Below are positions 52,216 through 61,615 of a DNA stretch of 64,000 nucleotides, in pieces. Made by a program: the position numbers and the translations under genes. This stretch comes from Acidobacteria bacterium UBA2990 (GTDB lineage Bacteria > Acidobacteriota > Vicinamibacteria > Vicinamibacterales > UBA8438): positions 1 to 64,000 of the forward strand of contig DEAE01000005.1 of assembly GCA_002347025.1 (NCBI GenBank). Direction: 5' to 3'. Under the pieces are notes generated by a model. That model saw only the letters and a list, made by a program, of their open reading frames with translations, ran no database searches and was not told the origin of the DNA. Numbering within the stretch: the first letter of the stretch is position 1; every line of letters starts with the position of its first letter.

Positions 52216-53408
52216 CGATAGATCTCCAGTGCGTCAATGGTTGTGAGCGGTTTTGGGTTAAAGGTTCCTGTCCACTGTTGCTCGGCCTCGCGGGCCAGTT
52301 CAGGAAGAGCGTCTAGTTCGACTCCTTCGGTTTGTAACTGCTGCGGCAAACCAGCGTGGTCGGCAAGTGCTCGAAGTTGGCCTGCTAGGCGCTCACTTGG
52401 GTCCCCGCTTTCATGGGAGCTGTCGAGTAGTTGCCTATATAGAGGCCCAACTACAGTTCCATTCCAGCGTACAACGTGTGGAAGTAAGATCGCTAGTGCT
52501 ACACCATGTGTCAACTGATAACGAGCTGTTAATGGATTGGCGCAGGCGTGGGCTGCTCCCAACATCGATTGTTCAATTGCTAATCCAGCATAAAATGCTC
52601 CTAGCTGCATTCCCGCCCTGGCTTCAATGTCGTTAGGGTGGTCCAAGACCGCTGGGTAATTTGTTTTCAAGAGGCGCCAAGCTTCACGGGTGAAGCAGTC
52701 AGATAAGGCCGTTCGACGGGTTGTTACGGCCGTCTCCACTGCGTGGGCGATCGCATCGAATCCTGCAGCAGCTGTGACTGACACTGGTTGTGAGGTCGTG
52801 AGCTCTGGATCGAGAATTGCGAATCTGAAGGCTATTTTGGGGTCACCACAGGCCATCTTCATGTGAGTCGAAGCGTCTGCAATAACAGCATAGCTTTGAG
52901 CTTCGCTGCCTGTACCTGCGGTGGTCGGGATGCCGACCATGGGCAGTAGGGGCTGCGTTGCTTTCCCGTAGCCGCGGTAGTCCTCCAACTGACCACCGTT
53001 GGTCAAAAGTAGATTGATACCTTTAGCGCAGTCCATCGAGCTTCCACCACCAAGTCCGATAATGCCGTTTATATTGCTTGAGGCTGCCACATTACATCCC
53101 GCCGCTATCATCTTTGTGTCTGGATTAACACTGAATTCATTGAAAAGCACAGTTTTCATTCCGGCAGCCTTCAGTAAGCTTTCGACTTGAGTCACGTGAC
53201 CGGCATCAATCAGCCCTTGGTCGGCCACTAGGAGCGGTCGATTGACTCCAAGGTCTATGACGAAATCTGCCAGCCGTTTTACTGTTCCAGAGCCGAAAAC
53301 TAGGCAGGTTCTGGGTCTGAAGTCGAATGGGGTAGATAGTGGTGTTGAGGAAAGTTTATCTCCTTCGAGGCAATTATGATCGGTGATGTGTCTGGAGGAA
53401 GAAGCCAT
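52203..53408 (-). CDS. Iron-containing alcohol dehydrogenase
   Basis: The 401-residue protein is of the group III (Fe-ADH) type. It has GIIGLGGGSSMDCAKGINLL (NAD phosphate-binding), VGIPTTAGTGSEAQSYAVI, FDAIAHAVETAVT (metal-site His) and MLGAAHACANPLTARYQLTHGVALA with two more metal His. It reduces or oxidises an alcohol/aldehyde with NAD(P). I set the start at ATG 53408 (MASSSRHITD), because the longer frame to 53462 has no better site. It is followed by the propeller gene on the same strand, overlapping by 13 bases. It may use the aldehyde of a neighbouring pathway. Confidence 0.88.
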   Translation of the reverse strand: MASSSRHITDHNCLEGDKLSSTPLSTPFDFRPRTCLVFGSGTVKRLADFVIDLGVNRPLLVADQGLIDAGHVTQVESLLKAAGMKTVLFNEFSVNPDTKMIAAGCNVAASSNINGIIGLGGGSSMDCAKGINLLLTNGGQLEDYRGYGKATQPLLPMVGIPTTAGTGSEAQSYAVIADASTHMKMACGDPKIAFRFAILDPELTTSQPVSVTAAAGFDAIAHAVETAVTTRRTALSDCFTREAWRLLKTNYPAVLDHPNDIEARAGMQLGAFYAGLAIEQSMLGAAHACANPLTARYQLTHGVALAILLPHVVRWNGTVVGPLYRQLLDSSHESGDPSERLAGQLRALADHAGLPQQLQTEGVELDALPELAREAEQQWTGTFNPKPLTTIDALEIYRCAF

Positions 53409-53664
53409 TGAAATGAGGAGGTGAACCTTTACACTTGGCCCAAAAGTAGATAACCAGGACACCTACAGAGGGCGATTGCCTTTTAAGAAGTTAATCCAAT
53501 ATTTCAGTTTTGTAGCAGCCCATCTCAACTATGGTATCAATGGCGCTCTATTTGGTGCCACTAGGATCAGAGGAGTAGTTGAGTCATCGCATGGTGTCTC
53601 GAGCATCTTTATGGAGGTAGTCTGGTTCGGGTACTGCTAAATTCTGTGGAACGGAGTGTTACTG

Positions 53665-54681
53665 GTGTACGAAAACTATTATCGGTTTCGACAACAGCCG
53701 TTTGGGCCAACCCCGGACCCGGAATTCCTGTACAGGAGCGAGGTGCATCAGGAGACGATCGAACAGATTGCCAGAGGCATTAAACGTCGTGAAGGCATGA
53801 TGCTACTAACCGGTGATGTGGGTACAGGTAAGACTACAACGACGCGGGCTTTACTCCAGTTACTTGACGCCGATGTGTTCATCGCATCCATACGGAACCC
53901 TTTTGTCGGCGTGCTGGAGCTGCTACGGTCGCTTCTCTTGGATTTCGAGGTTGTTGTTGATGGTCCAGAGCTTCGGGAGGCTGGAACTACTAATCTGATT
54001 GAAATCTTGAGTCGATTCCTTGTGTCGCTGGATTCTGTCAAGGGAAGTGCGCTTGTCGTTGTGGATGAGGCGCAAAATTTGTCACCACCGGTCATCGAGC
54101 AGCTACGGGTGTTGACAACGTTGGAAACTGACCAGCGCAAATTGTTGCAGATTTTGCTTGTCGGTCAACCAGAGCTTGAGGTGTTATTAGCGGAGCCGAA
54201 GATGAGTTCTGTGAACCAACGCATTGCTAGGCGGTGTCGACTGCGTCCATTGTACCGGGATGAATTGGACCAGTATGTCGATTTCCGCCTCAGGACTGCG
54301 AAAGGAACTGCTGAGCCCTTGTTCACCTCTAGAGCGCTCGATTTGGTCCATGGCTACAGCAGGGGCGTACCCCGCCGAATCAACCAACTTTGCGATCGGG
54401 CTCTTGAGGAGGGCTACCTCTCTTTAACTACAGAGATCACTGAATCCTTAATTCACGAGGCTGCCAATGCACTCGGTTTGTCATGCCGTCGAGAAAATGT
54501 GAATGAGGTGACACCTCGAAAGGACTTAGAAGTTCGGCCTGTTCGTCGTTGGAGCCGGATTCTGTTTTGGATTGGTGTGCTGACGGTTCTGTGTCTGGTG
54601 ATGTTCGGAGTTGGGGTGGCCATGGAGTTCCTCCCGCCTTTGACCTTTAGCTTCCAAATTCTGCCTTGGACAAAGGGGTAG
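53665..54681 (+). CDS. ExeA/GspA-like AAA ATPase with C-terminal membrane helix
   Basis: The 338-residue protein starts YENYYRFRQQPFGPTPDPEF, has Walker A TGDVGTGKTTTTRAL, Walker B ALVVVDEAQNLSP and sensor segments LVGQPELEVLLAEP and GYSRGVPRRINQLC. A membrane helix lies near 298-318. The N-terminal PFGPTPDP opening is that of ExeA and related type II secretion/ComM-associated ATPases, normally followed by a peptidoglycan-binding domain, which is absent here. GGAG lies eight bases before the chosen GTG 53665. It might insert a secretin or pilus machine into the wall; no secretin genes are in the window. Confidence 0.85.
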   Translation: MYENYYRFRQQPFGPTPDPEFLYRSEVHQETIEQIARGIKRREGMMLLTGDVGTGKTTTTRALLQLLDADVFIASIRNPFVGVLELLRSLLLDFEVVVDGPELREAGTTNLIEILSRFLVSLDSVKGSALVVVDEAQNLSPPVIEQLRVLTTLETDQRKLLQILLVGQPELEVLLAEPKMSSVNQRIARRCRLRPLYRDELDQYVDFRLRTAKGTAEPLFTSRALDLVHGYSRGVPRRINQLCDRALEEGYLSLTTEITESLIHEAANALGLSCRRENVNEVTPRKDLEVRPVRRWSRILFWIGVLTVLCLVMFGVGVAMEFLPPLTFSFQILPWTKG

Positions 54682-54917
54682 GGCTCCAGGGTGCTACGTA
54701 GTGAGGATGGGTAGGTGCCGACTGGGAAACGTCCACTTTCGCCAAATTGGAGAGTCCAGTGGGCGCGTTTGGTTTACGTGGTCTCTATGACAATCTTGCT
54801 TCAATCGAAGAGTGATCTGAGGTCTGGATTATATTGGTTTTCAGGCGTGGGTGGGTCGCTTGATTGCAACATGCTGGATTAAGCGGTTCCCTCGTGTTTC
54901 GAGAATTTACCGCCAGG

Positions 54918-56840
54918 TCAGAAGTCTAGCTCTTGCACTTCTTCCGCACGGTCCATGATGAAGCGGAATCGGGCTGACGCATCTCGTCCCATCAAGTCGT
55001 TGATTGCCCGGTCCGTTCTGATATTGTCCGCGATCGCAACCTTTAGCAGGCGTCTGGTGGCAGGGTTAAGCGTCGTTTCCCAGAGGACCTTTGGCATCAT
55101 CTCACCGAGCCCTTTGAAGCGGGTTACCTCTGGCTTGGCGCGAACACCTTGCTGTTTGATATCAGCCATAATCGCTGCAAGCCTTGAGTCGTCCAGTGCC
55201 CAATAGACCTGTTTGCCTGCGTCGATCTTGTAGAGAGGAGGTTGGGCCAGGAATACCTTGCCTCCGGAGATCAGTTGAGGAAGATATCGATAGAGGAATG
55301 TGAGCAACAGCGTGGCGATGTGATTGCCGTCAGCATCAGCGTCAGCCAGTATGATGACTCGGTCGTATCTTAGGTGCGCTAAATCGAATGTCTTACCGAG
55401 TCCACAACCAAGAGCGGTTATTAGGTCTGAGAGTTCTTTGTTCTCGAGGACTTTCGTAAGCGGCGCATTCTCCACGTTTAGCACTTTGCCACGCAACGGC
55501 AAGATAGCTTGGTGAGTACGATCACGTCCTTGTTTGGCAGAGCCTCCAGCGGAATCACCTTCGACTATGAATAACTCGCTGCCTTTTGTGCCAGGGGCAG
55601 TGCAATCACTGAGCTTTCCAGGGAGATTTAACCGGTTCGATGTAGCACTTTTCCGAGACACGGCTTGCTGTGCGGCTCGACTAGCAGCCCTTGCCCGGGC
55701 GGCCAAAATGATCCGTGCCACGATCCCTTCGGCGATGCTTATGTTGTGGTTGAGCCAGTGTTCTAGTGCCGGTCTAATCACGCCATCGACAATTGCTGAC
55801 AGCTCCGGGTTATTCAACCGGTCCTTGGTTTGGCCTTGAAATTGCGGATCCGGGATAAACACGCTGATTAACCCTATTATCCCCTCACGGATGTCATCAC
55901 TCGTTAGCGTTACGCCTTTTGGTGTCAGGCCATGGGTGTCGATGAAGTTGCGGATGGCTTTGCCGATGCCAGCCCTGATGCCGCTTTCGTGGGTGCCGCC
56001 GGAGAATGTCGGAATTCCGTTCACATAGCTGCGTAGGTATTCCTCGGTAGCTTCGGTCCACTGTAAAACGACATCGATTTTGGCGCTCGATTCGTCATGG
56101 GTTCGAGCCACAGCAAACGGTGATTCGTGGACTGGTGTTACATTCTTGTCGCGGAGGATACGGAGAAGGTAATCGAGTAGGCCTTTTTCGTGCTTGAATG
56201 CCTGTTTCCGTCCTGTTTTTTCATCTTCGAAGTGGATGGTGACGCCTTTATGAAGGTAGCTAGCGATCTTGAGTCTTTCGGCGATCAGGTCGGCTTCGAA
56301 GACTGTCTTGGGAAAGATTGTGGCATCAGGTCTGAAGAATACAGTGGTGCCGCTACCACGGGCAGGGCCAAGTTGCTGTAGAGAGCCAGTCGGTCTGCCT
56401 TGCTTGAAGCTTTGCTGCCACCGCCCTCCATCCCTGACGGATGTGGCAACTAGTTCTTTCGTTAATGCGTTAACAACGCTTGCCCCGACTCCGTGCAGGC
56501 CACCCGATGTCCGGTAGGTTTGATGTTCGAATTTTCCTCCTGCGTGAAGGGTTGTGAAGATAACTTCCAGTGCGCTTCGTCTACTTTTCTTGTGTGTGTC
56601 AACTGGAATGCCACGACCGTCGTCGATGATTGTTATTGATGAACCGTCCTTGTGAATTGTCAGGGTAATGACTGAGGCATATCCGTTCATGGCTTCATCG
56701 ATGGCGTTGTCGAAGATTTCCCATACCAGGTGATGTAATCCCGCAGGTCCAACACCACCTATATACATACCAGGGCGCCGTCGTACTGGCTCCAAACCTT
56801 CGAGCACGGTTATGTCTTTAGCTGTGTAACTTTTCGGCAT
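54918..56840 (-). CDS. parE: DNA topoisomerase IV subunit B / gyrase B-type
   Basis: The 640-residue protein has the GHKL ATPase site EIFDNAIDEAMNGYA, DDGRGIPVDTHKKS and GGLHGVGASVVNAL. The TOPRIM region reads SELFIVEGDSAGGSAKQGRD, LRGKVLNVENAPL and ILADADADGNHIATLLLTF. It lies 18 bases after the parC gene on the same strand and is the ATPase and TOPRIM half of a type IIA enzyme. A chromosome usually has gyrase and Topo IV; calling this pair Topo IV is favoured by adjacency and length, but gyrB cannot be excluded. Confidence 0.9.
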   Translation of the reverse strand: MPKSYTAKDITVLEGLEPVRRRPGMYIGGVGPAGLHHLVWEIFDNAIDEAMNGYASVITLTIHKDGSSITIIDDGRGIPVDTHKKSRRSALEVIFTTLHAGGKFEHQTYRTSGGLHGVGASVVNALTKELVATSVRDGGRWQQSFKQGRPTGSLQQLGPARGSGTTVFFRPDATIFPKTVFEADLIAERLKIASYLHKGVTIHFEDEKTGRKQAFKHEKGLLDYLLRILRDKNVTPVHESPFAVARTHDESSAKIDVVLQWTEATEEYLRSYVNGIPTFSGGTHESGIRAGIGKAIRNFIDTHGLTPKGVTLTSDDIREGIIGLISVFIPDPQFQGQTKDRLNNPELSAIVDGVIRPALEHWLNHNISIAEGIVARIILAARARAASRAAQQAVSRKSATSNRLNLPGKLSDCTAPGTKGSELFIVEGDSAGGSAKQGRDRTHQAILPLRGKVLNVENAPLTKVLENKELSDLITALGCGLGKTFDLAHLRYDRVIILADADADGNHIATLLLTFLYRYLPQLISGGKVFLAQPPLYKIDAGKQVYWALDDSRLAAIMADIKQQGVRAKPEVTRFKGLGEMMPKVLWETTLNPATRRLLKVAIADNIRTDRAINDLMGRDASARFRFIMDRAEEVQELDF

Positions 56841-56858
56841 AGTCGTTATGAATCAGGC

Positions 56859-59252
56859 CTAATCGCCCAATGAGGGTATAGGCACTGGTGGTTGTATGAT
56901 TTGCGTAAAACGACCCCGTTTTAGCAAGGCTCGACCTTTGCCCCCTCGTCCAGTGACTCCGTATTTGGCCGTGCTGATAGTTTGACTTGCTCCTCGATTA
57001 GTTTCGACCGTTAAAAGGTCTCGGTCGCCAGTGGACGCGATGAAGCCCAACACGCGGTCGGTTTCGGCAGGCAGTTTGATCAGGGTAACTCCTTTGCCGG
57101 CACCAGATAGGAAGTTGATATCGCTGGCTGAACAGAGAAGCGCTCTTGCCTGAGCTGTTGCGGCTATTATGGTTTCAGTCCCGGTTGTGAGGGCTACGTC
57201 AACTACTTCTGCTCCTGCACTCGGTCTGCCAAACCTACGGCCTGACCGGGTACTAGGTTCCATAAACGGTTCGAGGCTGAAGCGCAGGCTATAGCCGTCG
57301 GTTGTTACCGCAATGGCATGGACTGAAGGGATTTCGTCGGGTTTTTCCGCTGGCAGGCCTGGTGTGGCTCTGGAATCGAGGCTAAGCGCTGCGACGATGC
57401 GTTCTTTATCCTTTAGCTTAAACAGCCGTTGGATTGGTTCTCCGTGACCCGTCGTTGCTGGGATGTCAGTGATTCGGGCGGTGTAAGCTACGCCGAAATT
57501 ACTGAAGAACACACTGGTGGCACGGGTGCTGCCGGCCAGTGCAGTCAATAGCGTATCTCCCTCGCGCAATCTTGTAGTACTGATATCGCGGACCTCTTTT
57601 TGGCGTTTTATCCAGCCATCGGTCGTGACGAGGATTACTGCGTCCTCAGCCACGATGAAATCATCGTCTGAATATTCTGCCTCTTGCTCGTTGCTTTCGA
57701 TCAAGGTTCTGCGGGGATTTTTTTTCGGGTCTCCGTAAACTTTCTTGATCTTGCGTATTTCATCTCGGACTAATGTCCATCGCTTAGTTTCGGTGCTAAG
57801 AAGCTGGTTGATCTCTTGGGCACGGCCCTGTTTTGTAGCAAGCTCCTCACGGATGACAAGAATTTCAAGCCTTGCCAATCGGTAGATCTTAAGCTCGAGG
57901 ATTGCATCGGTTTGGTCTATATCGAGGGAGAACTGCTTCATGATCTTGCGGGCTGCGTCGGTTTTTCCCTCTGACCGACGGACGATACCCAGGATTTTAT
58001 CTAGGGCATCAAATACGCTCTCAAATCCTTCCAGAATATGTATTCGACGTTCCAGGGCATTGAGCTCGTGTTCAAGGCGTCTAGTGACGACATCGAGTCT
58101 GAATCGCAGAAAATGCCAGAGCAGCTGGTGTAGGTCTAGACGTTCTGGGCGACCTACTTCAGGTTGTTCGGTGGGAATTAAGCAGGTCAGGTTCACCGGA
58201 AAGTTTGTTTGTAGTGGTGTGTGCTTGAACAGATAGGCCATTACCATCTGTTCATCCGCTTCACGCTTGAGTTCGAGGGCAATGCGCACATCGTCGGTTG
58301 ACACATCCTTGATATCTAGAAGGGGAGGAAGTTTGCGTCCCAAAATCACCTGGGCAACCCGCTCGACCAGCTGGGCTTTATTAACAGTGTAGGGCACGCT
58401 TGTTATGTAAATTGTCTTGCCACTCCGGGTGGACGGTCCCGGTTCCCAAGTGGCGCGTAGCCTGATGGTCCCGCTGCCACTGGTGTAGATCTGTTTAAGT
58501 TCGTCCGAAGTATTTAGGATCTGCCCGCCAGTTGGAAAATCTGGGCCCTTGAGATAAGTGCAGAGTCGAGCACTACCTAGCTCGGGATTATCGAGAAGCT
58601 TTAATAGAGCGGTACAGACTTCACCGGCATGGTGTGGAGGAATATTGGTCGCCATGCCGACGGCGATGCCGGTCGCGCCGTTGATTAGTAGGTTCGGTAA
58701 ACGGGCAGGGAGCACGACGGGCTCGTTTTTCGTTCCGTCGTAGCTCGGTCTGAACGGGACGGTGCCTTGATGAATTTCGTCGAGCAGTTCCGAGCTGGTC
58801 TGAGCGAGACGACACTCCGTGTAGCGCATAGCAGCCGCGCTGTCACCGTCTAGGGAGCCGAAGTTGCCGTGTCCATCGATCAAGGGGTACCGTAGTGCGA
58901 ACGGCTGTGTCAGACGGACCAAAGTGTCGTAGAGTGCAGTGTCCCCATGGGGATGGTAGCTACCCATGACATCTCCGACCACCTTGGCCGACTTCCGGGG
59001 TTTGGCGTCGGCAGTGATACGTTGTTCCCACATGGTATAGAGGATGCGTCGCTGTACAGGTTTCAAGCCGTCTCTGACGTCTGGTAGAGCCCTAGCAGTG
59101 ATGACGGAAAGAGCGTAATTGAGGTATCGGCTTTGCGCCGCTTCTATAAGCTCCACAGTTGGTATTTGGGGTAGGTTCCCGCTCTCGGCCTCCGGTCTAG
59201 CCTCGGTTTCGTCGAAGAGAGGAGTATTGCGGTCGGTGCGTCGCTTGGCCAT
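56859..59252 (-). CDS. parC: DNA topoisomerase IV subunit A / gyrase A-type
   Basis: The 797-residue protein has the breakage-reunion core: ARALPDVRDGLKPVQRRILY, VVGDVMGSYHPHGDTALYD (quinolone region with Thr105 and Asp109) and AAAMRYTECRLA with the catalytic Tyr144. The C-terminal propeller includes GVTGRGGKGRALLKRG, which resembles the GyrA box QRRGGKG. It cuts and rejoins DNA to unlink replicated chromosomes with the parE product. The GyrA-like box means gyrase-type wrapping is conceivable. Confidence 0.9.
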   Translation of the reverse strand: MAKRRTDRNTPLFDETEARPEAESGNLPQIPTVELIEAAQSRYLNYALSVITARALPDVRDGLKPVQRRILYTMWEQRITADAKPRKSAKVVGDVMGSYHPHGDTALYDTLVRLTQPFALRYPLIDGHGNFGSLDGDSAAAMRYTECRLAQTSSELLDEIHQGTVPFRPSYDGTKNEPVVLPARLPNLLINGATGIAVGMATNIPPHHAGEVCTALLKLLDNPELGSARLCTYLKGPDFPTGGQILNTSDELKQIYTSGSGTIRLRATWEPGPSTRSGKTIYITSVPYTVNKAQLVERVAQVILGRKLPPLLDIKDVSTDDVRIALELKREADEQMVMAYLFKHTPLQTNFPVNLTCLIPTEQPEVGRPERLDLHQLLWHFLRFRLDVVTRRLEHELNALERRIHILEGFESVFDALDKILGIVRRSEGKTDAARKIMKQFSLDIDQTDAILELKIYRLARLEILVIREELATKQGRAQEINQLLSTETKRWTLVRDEIRKIKKVYGDPKKNPRRTLIESNEQEAEYSDDDFIVAEDAVILVTTDGWIKRQKEVRDISTTRLREGDTLLTALAGSTRATSVFFSNFGVAYTARITDIPATTGHGEPIQRLFKLKDKERIVAALSLDSRATPGLPAEKPDEIPSVHAIAVTTDGYSLRFSLEPFMEPSTRSGRRFGRPSAGAEVVDVALTTGTETIIAATAQARALLCSASDINFLSGAGKGVTLIKLPAETDRVLGFIASTGDRDLLTVETNRGASQTISTAKYGVTGRGGKGRALLKRGRFTQIIQPPVPIPSLGD

Positions 59253-59342
59253 GGAAATCCGCCAGAATGATCTAGAAGTTTCGACTGTGGTCTAGGTCGT
59301 TTTGTGAACGGGCTGAAATAGGAAACATGGTATTCATGGTGG

Positions 59343-60032
59343 TTATTGGTTAGCCTTTAGCAGGTAAGTGAATTCACCGAGGACCATCGCAGTTGCCCCC
59401 CAAACTCGCTCACCTTGCAGCTCGAAGTAGGGAACATTGATCAAGTCTGTATCTCGCCATTGCCACCCTTGTCGTAGTCGTGTCGGATCGCACAGTTCGT
59501 GGAGAGGTATTTCGAGGATGTGGGCGACTTCGTCTGTTGAGGCTACTAGGTTGGGTCGACGGTCGGCAATCGACACGACCGGGTGTAACGCAAAGTTGCT
59601 GACAGGAATGTAAAGCGCAGACAGTGTCCCGATGGTACGAATAGTGGTGTCTCGAAGCCCGATTTCCTCTTGGGCCTCTCGTAGGGCAGTTTCCTCGACT
59701 GTTTCCGTCCCCTCAATAGCCCCTCCAGGCAGCGAGATTTGTCCAGGGTGCTGGTCAAGGCTGCTGGAACGACGAGTCAAAACCATATGAACTTGATGTC
59801 CGATGGGGTAGAGGAGCATTAGGGCGGCGGCGGGTCGTGAGTTAGGGGGGACGAGGCCTGCCTGCCATCCTGGGCGCGGCTCTGGAGCAAACATGGCGTG
59901 AATGTGCTTGATTGGCGGTTGGCTCTTCAGCGCCGCACATACTCTAGCTTCGATCTGATAAAGTGACGATACTTCAACCACGGTTAGAGCCTCTATCCTA
60001 CCGCGTCTCACCAAGGTGTTCGAATTTTGCAC
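59343..60032 (-). CDS. CoA pyrophosphatase-type Nudix hydrolase (NudL-like)
   Basis: The 229-residue protein has TRRSSSLDQHPGQISLPGG, the UPF0035 CoA-pyrophosphatase signature, followed by the Nudix box GGAIEGTETVEETALREA then QEEIGL. It cleaves CoA and its derivatives to 4'-phosphopantetheine and 3',5'-ADP. The GTG at 60032 starts the frame, but about 17 N-terminal residues are poorly supported. The gene is divergent from the MATE gene. Confidence 0.88.
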   Translation of the reverse strand: MQNSNTLVRRGRIEALTVVEVSSLYQIEARVCAALKSQPPIKHIHAMFAPEPRPGWQAGLVPPNSRPAAALMLLYPIGHQVHMVLTRRSSSLDQHPGQISLPGGAIEGTETVEETALREAQEEIGLRDTTIRTIGTLSALYIPVSNFALHPVVSIADRRPNLVASTDEVAHILEIPLHELCDPTRLRQGWQWRDTDLINVPYFELQGERVWGATAMVLGEFTYLLKANQ

Positions 60033-60189
60033 CAGGGGTCTAACGATAGAGGGTCGGAAGGGGGGGGCTTGCTCAACGGGTTTCCGTGCTTACCCTGGCC
60101 TGGGGAGTTCGTTCCGGTCGTTCGCAATTGGGGCACGACACCGGCTGACATTGTTAGATGTTCCCGCTCCAGTTTACGAGAATGATCGC

Positions 60190-61605
60190 ATGTCGGAGAC
60201 CGCTTCTTCCCCCAAGAAATTCGACCGATCGATCGTCGAAGGACCACTGAATCGGGCAGTGTGGCGGCTCGCTTGGCCGGCCATGGTGCAGAATGTCATG
60301 GGTGGTATACAGGGAATCATTGACCAGGCGATGGTGGGAAACCTGGTTGGTTACACCGGTAACGCTGCTATTGGAGTCAGCCTGCAAATCTTTATCCTCG
60401 TTATTGTTTTCGTGGCGTCTGTATTCACGGGTATGGGGGTACTGGTAGCGCGATTTGCCGGTGCTGGTGAGCCCGAAAAAGTCAACCGGTCTGTATATCA
60501 GGCGTTCCTGTTTACGATGGTGTTGGCCGTGGGAGTGATGGCCCCTGTTGGCTACTGGCTGGCCCCTACCCTGTTGAGCTTGATTAACGCTGCTCCTGAG
60601 GTCCAGGTCGAGGCCTTACCCTACCTCAGAATTATGTTTGTGTTTAGTGCCGGCATGTTGATGTTTTACTTGTTCAGTGGTGCGTTACGTGCTGCTGGAG
60701 ATGCTAAGACGCCGATGCGGCTCGGCATTTTCATGACTACGCTGAATGTTGTCCTTAACATTGTGTTTATTAGGGGCTTGGGCCCGGTCCCGGCCTTTGG
60801 CACTCGTGGCGCCGCTATTGGAACAGCGATTGCGACCGGTGTAACCGGGCTGGTATTTGTGTGGATGCTTTTCTCTAACAAACTGGTGGTTCGTTTTTCC
60901 TGCTCGATGTCGTTTCGGCCAGAATGGCAAGTCATCAAATCTCTGTTGCGGTTCGGCTTGCCAGCTGGGGTTCAAGGCATAGCAATGAATCTAGGTGGAG
61001 TGTTGATGCTGCGGTTTGTCGGCTCGCTGCACTACAGCGCTGAGTCACAGGCGGCTTATTCGGTTGGCTATACGGAGCTGTTCTCTCTGATTACATGGAC
61101 CTCGATGGGTTTGATGGGGGCTACCGCTGCTGTTGCAGGCCAGAATCTTGGTGCTGGCTATCCGACTCGAAGTGAAAGGTCGACACTGGTTGCCTCGCTC
61201 ATGGGGTTGGCGGTGGCTGTTGTGGTCGGAGTGTCGTTCTTTCTAATACCCCAAAGCTTACTCTCTATTTTTGGAATGACGAACGGGATTGTCGTAGATA
61301 TCGGGGTCGAGCTACTGCGGTATCTTGCAGTCTCCGGGTTGTTTATTACAGTAGCGTTGGCCTACACCGGCGGGCTGCAGGGGACAGGCGATACAAAAGG
61401 ACCATTGTATATATCGATTATCTCTCAGGTGTTGGTGCCTCTCGGGTTGTGCGCTGCGTTCGAGGCGACCGTTGGGCTGGAGCCACACCACATCTGGTCA
61501 GCCATTGTAGTCGGGCACGCAACAAGGTGCGGGCTCAGTGTGATGCGGTTCAGGCAGGGCAAGTGGCGTGATATCGAAGTTGACATTGATCCTATACGAG
61601 CTTAA
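60190..61605 (+). CDS. MATE family efflux transporter
   Basis: The 471-residue protein has 12 membrane helices. The N-lobe begins PLNRAVWRLAWPAMVQNVMG and IIDQAMVGNLVGYTGNAAIG. The C-lobe repeats the pattern with GLMGATAAVAGQNLGAG and GGLQGTGDTKGPLYISI. Start at ATG 60190 (MSETASSPKK); the frame open to 60016 would overlap the divergent Nudix gene. It exports cationic drugs or other compounds with sodium or protons. It is followed after ten bases by the PLP enzyme gene. Confidence 0.9.
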   Translation: MSETASSPKKFDRSIVEGPLNRAVWRLAWPAMVQNVMGGIQGIIDQAMVGNLVGYTGNAAIGVSLQIFILVIVFVASVFTGMGVLVARFAGAGEPEKVNRSVYQAFLFTMVLAVGVMAPVGYWLAPTLLSLINAAPEVQVEALPYLRIMFVFSAGMLMFYLFSGALRAAGDAKTPMRLGIFMTTLNVVLNIVFIRGLGPVPAFGTRGAAIGTAIATGVTGLVFVWMLFSNKLVVRFSCSMSFRPEWQVIKSLLRFGLPAGVQGIAMNLGGVLMLRFVGSLHYSAESQAAYSVGYTELFSLITWTSMGLMGATAAVAGQNLGAGYPTRSERSTLVASLMGLAVAVVVGVSFFLIPQSLLSIFGMTNGIVVDIGVELLRYLAVSGLFITVALAYTGGLQGTGDTKGPLYISIISQVLVPLGLCAAFEATVGLEPHHIWSAIVVGHATRCGLSVMRFRQGKWRDIEVDIDPIRA

Positions 61606-61615
61606 CAAAGAAGAT

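Noticed and set aside
53395..53425. AGGAGGTGAAC on the plus strand as a ribosome site for a small gene
   Set aside because: No start codon at a proper distance and the frames close soon; it lies at the start of the minus-strand alcohol dehydrogenase gene.
60016..60189. Longer MATE start at 60016
   Set aside because: The added N-terminus has no membrane or family match and overlaps the divergent Nudix gene.
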